Shown: in pieces, positions 21,859 through 33,377 of the stretch | Layout of the letters: every line of letters starts with the position of its first letter | How positions within the stretch are numbered: position 1 is the first letter of the stretch | Assembly: GCA_900095095.1 (NCBI GenBank) | Contig: FMBT01000125.1 | Span: forward strand, 1 to 46,138 | Direction of reading: 5' to 3' | Length of the DNA: 46,138 nt | Source of the DNA: Fragilariopsis cylindrus CCMP1102 | Taxonomy: Eukaryota > Bacillariophyta > Bacillariophyceae > Bacillariales > Bacillariaceae | Position numbers and translations under genes: made by a program | The notes under the pieces: model-generated | Database searches by the model: none | What the model saw: the letters and a program-made list of their open reading frames with translations, nothing else | Told to the model about the DNA's origin: nothing

Positions 21859-22185
21859 ATTGAATATTTTATTTTATCTTAAAATGTTTCTATCTAAAAA
21901 AACAGTTGTTCAAGAAGTAGTAAAGAAAGTCTTAACCTTCCTTCTTTTTGATAGCAATACCGTAAGTGAAATAAATGTGTGGGAAGGGGTCACTGTCGTA
22001 ATACCGTACAATTTGTTAGTGATTATCTTTCCGAAGTATTGGCATTTTGTAAAATATGAAATCGATGGTGACGACGAGAGCAAAAAATGTGAATCCCGAG
22101 CGTCGTGTGGGATTGAATTGCAGATCATAATAATTTTTCGCTCTGCGCGAGGGGCGTCTAAGTTCATTGCGTGAAAAAAGTAGAG
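21859..22185. other. Short intergenic spacer
   Basis: Upstream flank of NSUN2. Small frames overlap on both strands here, none protein-like. The GC-rich 'gcgcgaggggcgtc' at about 22145 borders the dispersed repeat. Confidence 0.45.
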
Positions 22186-22497
22186 AGAATGAGAGAGAGA
22201 GGAGAATGAGAGAGAGTTTCATATTCTAAAAATAAATATTGAAAAAAGTGTTAAGTACTTTTATTACATATTTTTAGCATATGTTTGAGTCTTGTGGACC
22301 AAATCGTAGTGTTAAGTACCGTAACTACATATTTTTAGCACAGGATTTCGCCCAGGTTTCTACGCGTTCTACTGGTGTTTTTAGTTGTTTCTGGTTTTAT
22401 TTTGATTTTCTCACCCACAAGTGAAATAGTGAAACACCATAACCGACTCGTTTTGACTACTTGGATCAAAAAAAATTATGAGGGAACTTAGTCGAAC
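22186..22497 (-). repeat. Dispersed repeat, copy 2 (inverted relative to copy 1)
   Basis: Reverse complement of the element at 7246-7512, from GA-rich 'gagagaatgagagag' to 'gggaacttagtcgaac'. It contains two direct subunits ('gtgttaagtac...atatttttagca') where copy 1 has one, which accounts for about 60 bp of extra length. Point differences and one-base indels separate the copies. No open reading frame is shared. Confidence 0.85.
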
Positions 22498-23746
22498 ATA
22501 TATTTATCACGATGATAATATCATGCAATGCAGTACTGAAGTACTGTAGCAAGTTAGATACTTTTCATATCTACTGAAGTATATTATTTTTGATCCTGTT
22601 GTTGCTGTACAAGGAGAGCCTATTACTCAACCTACCATGCTGCTTACGGATAGGTAATTGGAACAATACAGTGACTTGTTGATGATGATCACACAATGAT
22701 TGATGATTTTGGTTCAAAACAAACAGTAATAATAATAATAGCATGCTCTTTTTGTGTTGTTGGAATGATGTTGTTATCAACAGCATTTACTTATTGGAAC
22801 TCAGACAAGGATGCAAACTTGAAGTACAAAATATTTCCCCATTGAGGACACTAAAGAACAATACTTTTAAAAAATGTTCCTTCTGATATGATGCAGCCCC
22901 ACTTTTGTAGGGGAAGGATAACTGTTTTAAAAGTAAGCCACACTGCACACACATGCACATTATATGTGGTCAGGAACATTAATATATACCTACCAGCCGT
23001 CATTTTTACTAGGGAGTAATAACAAACTAATCATTAGAGCAGTATCACATGCTGCTAATACTACACACTGTAACTCCGTACATATAGACCCCCCCCCCCC
23101 CCGACCCTCTTCTACCCTATTTGTTAGTCACTTCTAATGATGTATGTTGACTACCGGATATAGCATCAGCACCTAGTACTAACTATAGAGTAGCAGGTTA
23201 ACGTATTTCATCTTTCATTGCCTGGTTGGTGGGAAATCAAAAGTATAGCATCATCACCTAGTACTATGGAGTAGTAGGTTAACGTATTTCATCTTTCATC
23301 GTCTGGTTGTTAGGAAATCAAAAAGTCTGTTATTGTTGGAGTTTGGCTGCTTCCAGTCTGACTTTTCTGAACGAGTTCGAAAAGGTTCGCTTCTTTAAAA
23401 TTCCCGCCAAGTTGCTGTGATAAAGACGAAGGGCATTAATACTTCAAAACCTTGGTGGTTTGACTCGGTAGTTTTTGATTAAGCCTATTTGATTTTGGCA
23501 CGCTTTTTTTCCGTTCTGTAGTTTGTCACGGAAAATAGTACTAAGTACAAATTGTAGTATCAAAGAAAAAGAATATATATCTTTTGATTTTTCTCGACGA
23601 TTTCTGCTATTTCACATACATGTTTGCGAGCATGGTATGACAGTTTAATACCCGTAGTACAGTTTTGCTGAGTCTTTAGTTGAAAGGTTCTCTGATATGC
23701 CACTACTTTCATTGTATTTTGATAGACCACTTCTACAGTACAAAAT
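22498..23746. other. Intergenic region with poly-C and an 85-bp tandem duplication
   Basis: No gene is supported. It holds a 14-base poly-C at 23089-23102 and the direct duplication listed separately. A 71-codon minus-strand frame at 22571-22786 has no recognisable feature. Confidence 0.5.
23159..23325. repeat. Tandem direct duplication, about 85 bp
   Basis: Copy A, about 23159-23243, and copy B, about 23244-23325, both start 'tatagcatca' and share 'ggttaacgtatttcatcttt' and 'gaaatcaaaa'. They differ by substitutions and a few small indels. Non-coding. Confidence 0.88.
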
Positions 23747-26084
23747 ATGATATCACCGCAGCTTGAACCGGAAGGCATAACCATGGATTTGACACCAAAT
23801 TCCAATGCCGCATCTGTGAGTAGTGCAGGCAGTCAGAGCGAGAGCGAGAGCGAGATTGAGATCGATTACGAAATGATGGTTGGGACTACGTCGTCACCGT
23901 CCCCTTTTGGTGCAAAATCATTGATGAAGTCAACAGAAATGGCTTTGAATGTTGGTGCGAAATCATTAATGGTATCATCATCTCCGATGTTGTTCCCATT
24001 GAAGAAAATGATGCCGATGATGATGATGCCGATGACGATGACGAACGTAGTGGGGATCTGAGTGACGAAATAGATTATTACAATCATCAATCATCATGAA
24101 GACGTTCCTTCGCTTGAAAAGTTTATGAAAGAACAGAACAAGACAAATTATTGTTGCGATACGGCAATAGAAAATTGTCTCGCGTGTTCTATGATACCAG
24201 AAGATTTCGTTGAAAAAGTTTTATGTAGAATGGATAAAACACTTTGTACGTGTCAAGTAACAGACTGGGTAGATAGTACATCGAACTTCTGTGGAGTGAA
24301 GAAAAACAAGCCCACGGTTTTATTAGACGATAGTCTTTTTTCCGAAGGAACAGAAACTGAAAGTTTAACTGGAAGTATGTGTTCTTATAACGGTAGTCTT
24401 TTGGATGACGAAGACGAAGAAGATGAAGATGAAATATTTAATAGTATGGAGAGTGAAATTCCGATTCGTCACACACATTTTCAGCAGAAGGAGAAGATGG
24501 ATCCACCCGTCACACATGAGGAAGTAAAGTCCGTTGAGGAGAAACCGAAGGAAAAGAAGAAGAAAATTTTTCTCTGTGGAGTTTAAATACCGAGAGGGTA
24601 AAGGATAAGATGAATGAAAAGACAATCGAGAATGTAGTGGATAATACGAACGAAATAATAATCGAGAATATAATGGACAACGAAGAAGAAGAAGACAATG
24701 AAGAGGTGAAAGGCACCGCACAGAAATTTCCTTTTGATTTTGATACTGGAGAGGAAATGTTGACTGAGAAGAGAATTGAAACTGTATTGGACAACGAAGA
24801 TGATGCGAATAGTGAAGATGCCGATGATAGCAACTGCGAAATTATGGTTACTGGCCTCCCTCGTCTATGAATCCATATAATATCTTTGCATCATCATCCG
24901 CGAATAATGAGGTCACAGCTACTAGGTGCGGAAATATAGTTGATAAGGCAGTAGAAATCGACAGCGAGGAGGTTATCAAAATGGCTGTGAATGATAATAA
25001 CGATGGCGATGGCGATGGCGATGACAGTAATGTTAACAGTCAAGAAAAAGCAAAGAATACAGACAAAGATGGCGACAGCAATCGCGATGTTGCGCTTACT
25101 TTCCTTCCGTCATGTATGTACCCACTGAGTATTTTTACATCATCTGCGAATGAGGTCAAAGTTAGCGAGTACATAGCTGATGAGGTGGAAGTCGACAACG
25201 AGAAAAGAATTGAAAGGGGGGTTTTGAATGACGACGTTGACGATGAGAATGACCAAGAGCAAGAAATAGCGAAGAAGATAGACAAAGATGTCAACAACAC
25301 CAAATGCGACGTTGTTCCTACAAGCCCTCCCTTTAATTTGAATCCATTCAACCTATTTAGATCAACCAAAGAGAATATGACCAACACGGTAGAAGGCGAT
25401 AAGAAGAATATCGAGACCATGATGGAAAACGAAGAAGAATCAAAGAATGAAGACGTTGGCGGTGACGACGCTAGTACAACCTCCTCAATAATGGATTCAA
25501 TCAACCTAATTAAAGCAACTATAGAGGATACGACCAACACGGAAGAAGGCGATAGGAAGAACATCGAAGCCATGTTGAATAACGAAGAAGAATTGAAGAA
25601 CGAACACGGTGACGACAGTAGTATAACCTCCTACAATTGTGATCAAGAAATGACAAGTATCACGGATAAGATGACGACCGATACTGTATCGAACAATAGT
25701 GACCAAGAAACGGCAAGCATCATGGATAACAAGCGTACAGCTCCTCAGTTATCTCCTAAGATAGATAACGGAGATTCCATGATCAACAACAAAGTAGATG
25801 TACCCTATGAAAAAGAAGAAGAAAATGAAGATGACGAGAGTGGTTTCGAATGTGTCCTTCAACGCAAGATCAAAAGCTTGGAGGAGGAGAAAAAAGAAAA
25901 AAGTAAACCATTTGCACCATTCTCACCACCCAAGACAATGGAGGAGGACCGAATGATTCAGCCCATCGTCACACCGTCGCCTGATATAGCAAAGAAGAAG
26001 AAGAAGTCAAGGATGTCTCGACTGATTAATCTTTCGGAAAAGGGAAAGCTTTCATTCTCTATTCCTTCATCATTCCGACGATGA
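23747..26084 (+). CDS. Acidic low-complexity repeat protein with several apparent frameshifts
   Basis: Unrecognised protein, very rich in D/E/N/S. It starts MISPQLEPEGITMDLTPNS. Good protein composition continues across frames as SDVVPIEENDADDDD, then HEDVPSLEKFMKEQ and a Cys-rich stretch NYCCDTAIENCLACSMIPED, then ENFSLWSLNTERVKDK, then PSSMNPYNIFASS. It ends with a basic tail, KKKKSRMSRLINLSEKGKLS. Breaks lie near 23965-23985 (-1), 24085-24100 (+1), 24575-24585 (-1) and 24845-24860 (-1). Allowing these gives 779 residues. Degenerate units of roughly 60-100 residues recur: PSS/PPF...NPYNIF/NPFNLF followed by NEV/NMTN, acidic, then KNTDKD/KKIDKD. It could be a decaying pseudogene, but the direction bias matches the window-wide deletion pattern. 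No function is proposed. Confidence 0.6.
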
Positions 26085-27218
26085 AGTAAAGTAAATTGGT
26101 TCAAATTTAGCTTGTACATTACACATACACATACACACACACCATACACATTATTTGGTCTTACCTAGGTTCATACTATGGTATATATTGCAAGCAGGGG
26201 CCATAAATAGTATTCAATATTTATGACCCCTGATTGCAAGTATATACATAAATATATAGATATTTTAAAATTATAACTCTAGGCATACAATTTAAAGAGA
26301 CAAGATTATTTCTGCATATTACAATATGGACTATTAGATATTCAATATGAAGTACAATTTTGAAATAGACCAGTTAGTTATCAGTCTCCTCTTTCTTCAT
26401 TCAAATAATTTGAATGGACTCATAAGTAAGGGAATACATTTTCAGAATATTTCCAATAGTTCCCTTCCTATTAAACTGCAAACTGTTGGCTTTTGGTACC
26501 AGCAATGAAAAGCTTTTACGGGATTATATATCTTGTAATATGTTTGTAATAACATCTTATACTATCTATGATTACAGTATACTGGTTTTGTTTCAGTTCT
26601 GGACAGGTAATTTCAAAATAACAAATACGCATGCTTAATCTATAGGACTTACACGTTTTTGTTGTGTACAGGGTGCCAACTGTGAGGATATATATATAAA
26701 AGTAGACAATAATTGAAGGGCAACGACATGTGTGTTAATCACCCACTTGAAACCTATATTTTGCCAGTAAAATTGTCCCTGCATTATTATGTAGCAACTT
26801 ACTTGTATTCATGACATATAAAGTATGTGATAGTAATAGTAACTTCCCAGAAGGAAATAATGAATGAATCAAAAGATTCTGCTGACGTGTCATCCGCGAA
26901 CCCTACGCGCGCGCTACCGTATTCGGCCATTCTCGGAAATAAATGAGCATCGATCGACGCATCAACCCAACTTATTTTGTTATCAACATCCTTCATCGCC
27001 GATCCTCAATCCTTCTTCTGAATTGAGAATACTAATAGTATACTCGACGACATTCACTGAAAAGTAACTTCTTGCCGTATTTGTCAGAACAATACTTGTA
27101 TCTAAGTTGATGAGAATGAAACTTACAATATCGTACCTCTCCTCTTTTAAGTAAACCATCTAGAAATTTTTATGGCGTGAGAGGAAATATTCTTTTAGAA
27201 TTCTTTAAAAAAAGAAAA
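26085..27218. other. Intergenic region with an inverted repeat
   Basis: AT-rich. It holds a (CA)n run at about 26121-26140 and the hairpin at 26181-26247. A GTG-led extension 27177-27218 of the next gene is regarded as leader. No other feature was recognised. Confidence 0.5.
26181..26247. repeat. Inverted repeat, about 29-bp arms
   Basis: The left arm 'gtatatattgcaagcagggg' plus 'ccataaata' pairs with the right arm 'tatttatgacccctgattgc' plus 'aagtatatac', with few mismatches and a short loop (about 26210-26217). It lies about 100 bp downstream of the acidic gene stop. It could be a miniature element, a small-RNA hairpin or a 3'-end structure. Confidence 0.75.
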
Positions 27219-29643
27219 ATGATTGCGACGACGACAACAACGGCTATTCGTACTACCAAGACGACTATTTATTTACGTTACGGGAACCTGAATCGGAAAA
27301 ATTGGCAACGTTCCTATCAGGCGTTATTTTCGTCGTCCACAAAACGCGATCCTGGATTAACCCTAACTGCGGTGGTTTCTAATCCAAAGGAAGTCGAAGC
27401 ACCGACTGGCCTTCCCTCTCGATCAGAACAGATACGTCGTCTTCAACGACCTGTTCAAGACGATCCCTTCGATGTATTGATTATTGGAGGTGGAGCTACC
27501 GGCGCGGGGGTCGCTCTCGATGCTGCTATGCGAGGACTTCAAACGGCATGCATCGAACGGGGAGATTTCGCGTCTGAAACAAGTTCCAGATCGACGAAAT
27601 TGATCTGGGCTGGTATAAAGTACATGGCAACAGCTACCTCAATTTTGTTATCACCACAATTGCTAACTAGTCCCATCCAAACTGTCAAAGATTTTTACTC
27701 CGAAATGAAAATGGTTTTTCACTGTCATCAAGAACGTCAATTTATGATGGACCAACAACAGCATTTGTGTAACTGGGTTCCAATTGCTATGCCATTTACC
27801 TCGTGGTATATTTCGCCTCCGCCATTCAATCATCCGTTATATAGCCTTTTTCCCATGCTGGCGCCACCAGTCTTGAAGGTATACGACGCTCTTTCTTACT
27901 TTCAATGTCCACCAAGTTACATCCTAACGAAGAAAAAGGCAAAGGAGGTTTTTCCTCAACTCGAAGACAAGGGTTTAAAATATTGTGCCGTTTTTTACGA
28001 GGCACAGCACAACGATGCGAGAACAAATATGGCCATTGCTATGACTGCGGCAGAAAAAGGAGCAGCGATTTCTAATTACGTCGAAATGGTAGACACCATC
28101 AAGGACGCATCTACGGGAAAGGTGATCGGTGTCCATGCTGTCGATCGGATGACAGGACGCAGTTTCGAAATTCATGCTAAGCGTGTGGTCTTTGCAGGTG
28201 GACCATTTACCGACAATTTGCGTGAAATGGAATTTGACAGTGAAGAAAGTAAACAGAATATGCCCGCTGCGGTACGGGGGGCATCAGGAACACATATTGT
28301 TTTACCGGGATACTATTGTTCAAACGAGGTATGACCACATACTGTCGACTGTATAATTTTAAGCTATACCTTTTTTTGTTTTGCGTTTATAGCGTTGCGT
28401 GTTCTAATTTTATTTCTCTCTTCTTTCCTTCTTATGACTTCATGTCGTGTTAACCTACAATTCTCTTTAAAAGATGGGACTATTAGATTATAATACGAGT
28501 GACGGAAGATTTATGTTTATGCTTCCATGGGAAGGGCATACATTGGTTGGTACTACCGATACCAAGGGATCCGCCGAAACTTCGCCCAATCCACCTGATG
28601 ATGAAATAGAGTGGCTGCTAAAAGAATGCGGTAAATATCTTACTCCCAATATGAAGATGAGAAGGAGTGACGTATTAAGTGCCTGGCGTGGATGGCGACC
28701 ACTCGCGGCCGATCCACATGCACCACCAGATGCTTCAACCTCAAGAGATCATATCATCTCAGAAAATCCCGAGACAGGAGTAATTTTTATTGCGGGTGGC
28801 AAGTGGACAACCTGGAGGGAGATGGCCGAAGAAGTTGTCGATCGGATAGCAGGAGAAAATTCGCTTAAATGTAGGACCCTAGAAACAAAACTTTTTGGGG
28901 GAGAAGGTTACACGGAGAGCTTGTATATTGAACTTATTCAAAAGTACGGTATGTCGCAGGAGGTAGCCAAACATCTAGTTAAGTCGTACGGTGCACGAGC
29001 TTGGGAGGTATGCGAACTAATACAACCCTCAGACAAAAATTGGCCAAAATTTGGACGATTGCTTGTCGAAAATTACCCCTACATCGATGCGGATGTCATT
29101 TGGGCTTGTCGAGAATATGCTTGTACTATTGAGGATGTTTTGAGTCGCCGTACTCGTCTGGCCTTTCTGAACAAGGATGCTGCTCTGGAGGCCATTCCCG
29201 TTATTGCCGATATTATGGCGAACGAGCTCGGATGGACAGCGGAAACAAAAAAACAGCAAATTGATGCTGCGGAAAAGTATGCAAATTCTTATGGAGGAAG
29301 AATATCGAATGACTCTGAAGATAAACTCAAAGCCGGTATTTATAAGAATGTCCAGGATGTTTTTGATGCTATTGACAGTAATGAAAACGGTTTTTTGGAA
29401 AAGAATGAACTAGAAGAAGTAGCTAGAATTCTTGGATTAGAAATGCCGAAGAAAGATATTGAAAAGTCATTTCAAGAAATGGATCGAGAAAATAAGGGGA
29501 GAGTTTCTATACAAGACTTCTTCGACTGGTGGACAAAATCCTCGAATTCTCCATTTCATAAGAAGATCTCACAGGAGCTTGGTTTGAAGGCATTGACTCA
29601 CGAAGACCTGAAGAATATTGGTCCGGGCACAATGTTTGGCTGA
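27219..29643 (+). CDS. GPD2: Mitochondrial FAD-dependent glycerol-3-phosphate dehydrogenase with C-terminal EF-hands (two exons)
   Basis: Oxidises glycerol-3-phosphate to DHAP and passes electrons to ubiquinone at the inner mitochondrial membrane. Exon 1 is 27219-28328, intron 28329-28473 (GTATGA...TTAAAAG, 145 bp), exon 2 28474-29643; 759 residues. The ATG at 27219 (MIATTTTTAIRTTKT, a Ser/Thr/Arg-rich presequence) is preferred over an upstream GTG. The FAD Rossmann loop is DVLIIGGGATGAGVALDAA. RGDFASETSSRSTKLIWAG, MLPWEGHTLVGTTDTKG and SAWRGWRPLAADP follow as in the family. The C-terminus has EF-hand loops, DSNENGFLEKNE and a weaker DRENKGRVSIQD, as in animal GPD2. This suggests calcium control. 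No frameshift is seen. Confidence 0.96.
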
Positions 29644-30339
29644 GAATATGTCTAATAGCGATAACGGAGAAGGTAGAGAAGGGCAAAAATAGTGTATTCC
29701 ATTACTAAGTAGATAGAAGTACTTTGAAGTGAAGGTAACTGAAACATAATCGAAATGTACTTGAAGTAAAGATGTGTCTATGATACCATGTATAGAAATT
29801 ATTTTATTGCTCATTATAGTAGCTGCCACGCAATCCTAACTGAATAGTAACATAATAAGTCAGCAACTGACCCACCACTTGCTTTGCTACCCGCAGGCAC
29901 TTTTATCGCTTAGTCTACTAGTTTATTGTCACTTGATCATTAGTCTACCAATTCTGACATGAGTGCTTTTTACCAAATCTACTATTTGAATATTTTGATT
30001 AACATGAGTTGTTGAGTGGTTGCAATCAGCAAGTACTAGTAGAGCTTTAAAAATAAAACCATGCCGAATTAGTAACTTCGGGCAATAGAAAATCTACATT
30101 TCGCTAGACGTGTAGAGGCGCTATTATAGCGCTAACTAAGTACGAAGACAATTACGGTTCTAAGTACTGTATCGTTATGAATTTGAAACAATTAAAGGAA
30201 AAAGAAAGGCGACACGTTGAATGCTTCTGGAAGTTGAGAATTGGATCTTAAAATAAGGTTGATTTTATTTTTAATTGCTGCATTCTGACAGTATCTTTTT
30301 ATTTCAAATCTAATAATCAACAAAAAAGTAATCATCAAG
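29644..30339. other. Intergenic, no gene seen
   Basis: AT-rich spacer between two genes on the same strand. No reading frame, repeat or RNA gene is supported. A 'taatcaacaaaaaagtaatcatcaag' style A-rich leader precedes the next ATG. Confidence 0.5.
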
Positions 30340-31694
30340 ATGAATCTATCACTAGCAACTAAGTCGCTATTACTTAGCATGGCAGTCGGTGCTTTACCAG
30401 CTGCTCGTGCCCAAAACTGTTCGATTGCACTTCCTGATATTTCTGATGTTATGGAATTAGCTTTCCCAACTTGGAACGTTGACGAAAATAACGTACGGAT
30501 TGATGGTGGAGGAAAATGGAATCCGTATTATTTAGTAAGTTAAAATTGTATCTGCGAGCGAAGTACGACATCTACTATACGATACATTCATTCCTTGAGG
30601 TACTTATATCGAAAGATTTGCTTACCATTCTTTCCATTTCCATCATCATTTATTTCCCCCCATCATCTTTTGAATTGATTTAGACAAAGCGTTGGAACGG
30701 ACTTGATCCTGATCTTGGTGGATATCCAACTCCAATTGATACCAGATATCCTTTTGAATATGCGGCAGACTTCCAAGGACAACCTGGAGCTGGTTCCCCT
30801 CATCACTGTGCTGTCGACTATGATCCGAACTCACCTATTCAGGCGTGTCCGAAGTTGATCACAGATAATGATGACGACCAATACGGCATTGGACATACTC
30901 CTCCTCATATTGGCCTTGCCGTTGTCCGTAGTGCTTTAAGTGAATGCGCTGAAGATGAATTCGCGGATTGGTTTGACTTTGAGTCAGAAACAGCCCCTTG
31001 CGATATCAAACCTGATGTGTTGGCATCAATGATTCGTGCAAAATATCCCCGTGACCCAGACACAGGCGCAGTGGACTACCCTCCTCCAGTCGTACCAGGA
31101 TCGTTTGAATATTTCGAGCTGGAGTTCCCTAGTCCCGAAGGTCCTCCTCATTGGTGTACTCCAGCATTTTGGGAATCAGGACAGTGGGCTGATTTTTGCC
31201 CATATGTTTTCGAAGGTGAAAATGCTGGAAAGTACCGTCACCCTCATCTTGCCTTATCTGCTACGATGCAGTATATTGCTAACAGTATCAATCCTTCAGT
31301 TTGTGGTGTCGAATGGGATGATCGTGGTCAATATCCATTGATTGATGATTCCTCAATTGCATGGGCAGATATGGAGTCAAACGAAGGTGATGCCCAACCT
31401 ACCTTACCATATTCTTGGCCAGAAAATGGCGATACCCAGGTCAAGAATGTCCCTGGATTGATTTTGTTGGTTTCTACTGAATCACCTCCAACGGAAGAAG
31501 AACCTATATATTCAAGTGAGTTCCTTTGTTTCTTCTTCTCAGAGATGTATGATTGTTAATCAGTTTGTATCCAATGAATTTGTTAACTCGGTACCGTACC
31601 GTATCTCACATCAATTGTAGAAGGAAGCTGTACTTCTTCCGTCCGTCTTGTTGTTGCGTTTGTTCTTGTTGTCATGGGATTGGCTGCCCTCTAG
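30340..31694 (+). CDS. Secreted or surface-anchored protein of unknown function (three exons)
   Basis: About 366 residues. It has an N-terminal signal peptide (MNLSLATKSLLLSMAVGALP, cleavage near ARAQ-NC). The long acidic ectodomain contains cysteines (HHCAVDY, IQACPK, APCDIK, HWCTPAFWE, ADFCPY, SVCGVEW). A C-terminal hydrophobic tail (SVRLVVAFVLVVMGLAAL) ends the protein, so it could be GPI-anchored or a type I membrane protein. Exons: 30340-30534, 30684-31515, 31621-31694. Introns are GTAAGT...TTTAG and GTGAGT...TTGTAG, phases 0 and 1. The tail exists only if the third exon is used; without it the frame ends at 31559 without an anchor. No known catalytic domain is recognised. Possible roles, such as cell-wall or surface protein, are conjecture. 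Confidence 0.78.
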
Positions 31695-31980
31695 ACTATC
31701 CATACAGGTAATGGATGAATGGATTATTTGACTACTGCTTGAGTACAAAATTCTAGAAATAAAGGCTAGAAATAAAGACTATACGTTTTCATACGTTTTC
31801 ATAATAGATGTACATACTAGTATATGCTAATATAAAGTATAATAAAATGCAACCGTTTCATCGTCGATTACGGCAATACTGTACAATATACGGTTCTGAG
31901 TTACCCTAGCCTAGTACTTAATAGTAGTATAATTTCTTACTTATTACTTATCTTTCAAAATTTGGATTTAGTTGTTTTGA

Positions 31981-32009
31981 CATGATATATGATACATTCA
32001 TATATCATG
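31981..32009. repeat. Perfect 12-bp palindrome with 5-nt loop
   Basis: 'catgatatatga' - tacat - 'tcatatatcatg' is perfectly self-complementary. It lies in the convergent spacer between the secreted-protein gene and the ApaG gene, possibly a 3'-end or recombination-related hairpin. Confidence 0.7.
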
Positions 32010-32088
32010 CAAGGAGAAGGAGAAGGAAAATTTGTATGATCTTAATCTCCTTGTTTTACTACTTTTCACGAACGTATATTTCCTTCTA

Positions 32089-33377
32089 CTATTTTCTTTT
32101 GAAAGCATCGAACCGGAAGGGTTTTACGGGAGCTTGAAATGTTTCGGTTGTCACGGCCGTTACGTTGTCACCTGACTTTCCAGAGCGCGTCATATCTGGA
32201 ACAGTTGCCATGTAAAGGTGTCCCAACATCGATCCCGTGGATGTCGCTAGTTCTGTTCCACTGACATATTCAAACACTTGTCCTGGTTTAAGCACCGGGA
32301 GTTGTCCCACCGCACCAGTATAGGGAGCATCGACTTCGATAATCCCATCGTCGTCATCATCATGATCATCATGATTGTCATGATCGTCATTATTTCGTTC
32401 CTCTGCGATGCACCAGTAGCGTCCTAATAATTGGACCGTCGTAGAATTCTTCGAGACATTTTCGACACGAATCCGATAGGCGAAACGGTACTTAGGAATG
32501 AGTGGTGAAATATTGGCCGTGATTGGCACAGAAGATGAAGTACCCAGGAATCGACTTGTTGCTGTAACTCGAACAGTTTCATCAGGAGTGACAGATACAG
32601 ATGAATGATCCCAGATAGTATTTTGAGATTGTATTATTTGTACTGCACGAATCGCCCATGAGTGCATTTCACTATATAACGATGACGACGATGAAGATAC
32701 CCGGAAGGCTATTCGGACCGCCTCTCGTAAATGAGAAGGTGTCGTCCAGCACGACCCACTCTTGTTTCTTTTAGTCAATTGTAGCATTTCGTTGACGTCA
32801 TCGGATGAATCAACGTTACTCATCATTATTTCATTATACCAATCGTTCATTTTTCCTATTCCCGAAGTAGAATTGATATTATTATTGTTATCATTAGAAC
32901 TATTATTATCATTCCACACTAGAAACAATTGAATCAATTCTTTTGATTGAAGGATCGTCGTACAATCGTCGCTGGCGTCGTACAATTTATGGTGACCCCA
33001 ATCGGATGCTTTAATTTCAGTTTGTAACAAGATGGTACCATCATTGGTAGTGGTTGTAAGGTCTCGACAGGAACGTTGTAACATACGATACAGACGTAGT
33101 GTTGTGAGCCGGATCTTATTGTCCTTCTTAACATCAGCATTAGCAGCGTTATCGTTACTTTCTTTGAAGTGGAATGTACACTGCGCCTACTAATAAAAGA
33201 ACTCATCGAAATATTATAATTGCTGATGCCGTCGTCGCCGCCATGGTATCTATCGTTTCTATTAACGCGTACACTCGATACCGCTGCCGTTAAAGTATGA
33301 ATGTGACGGAAAGGATAATAATGAAGGCACTGGATCGCTGATCGAATGCCATTACCACTCCTCGATATCATCATCAT
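32089..33377 (-). CDS. ApaG-domain protein, probably organellar, one apparent frameshift
   Basis: About 429 residues. The N-terminus MMMISRSGNGIRSAIQCL...RRSVHSTSK is Ser/Arg-rich, like a mitochondrial presequence. The frame then shifts by one near 33155-33165 and continues ESNDNAANADVKKDNKIRLT, then TLRLYRMLQRSCRDL. Here an L-Y-R motif lies in a basic helix, as in LYR-type proteins. The middle is low-complexity. The C-terminal ApaG fold includes YRFAYRIRVENVSKNSTTVQ, LLGRYWCIAEE, then VDAPYTGAVGQLPVLKPG, FEYVSGTELATSTGSMLGH. The GxGxxG-like part is degenerate (GAVGQLPVL), and a D/H-rich insert splits the domain. ApaG domains occur in POLDIP2 and F-box proteins; neither YccV nor F-box is seen here. 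The biochemical role is unknown. Confidence 0.82.
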
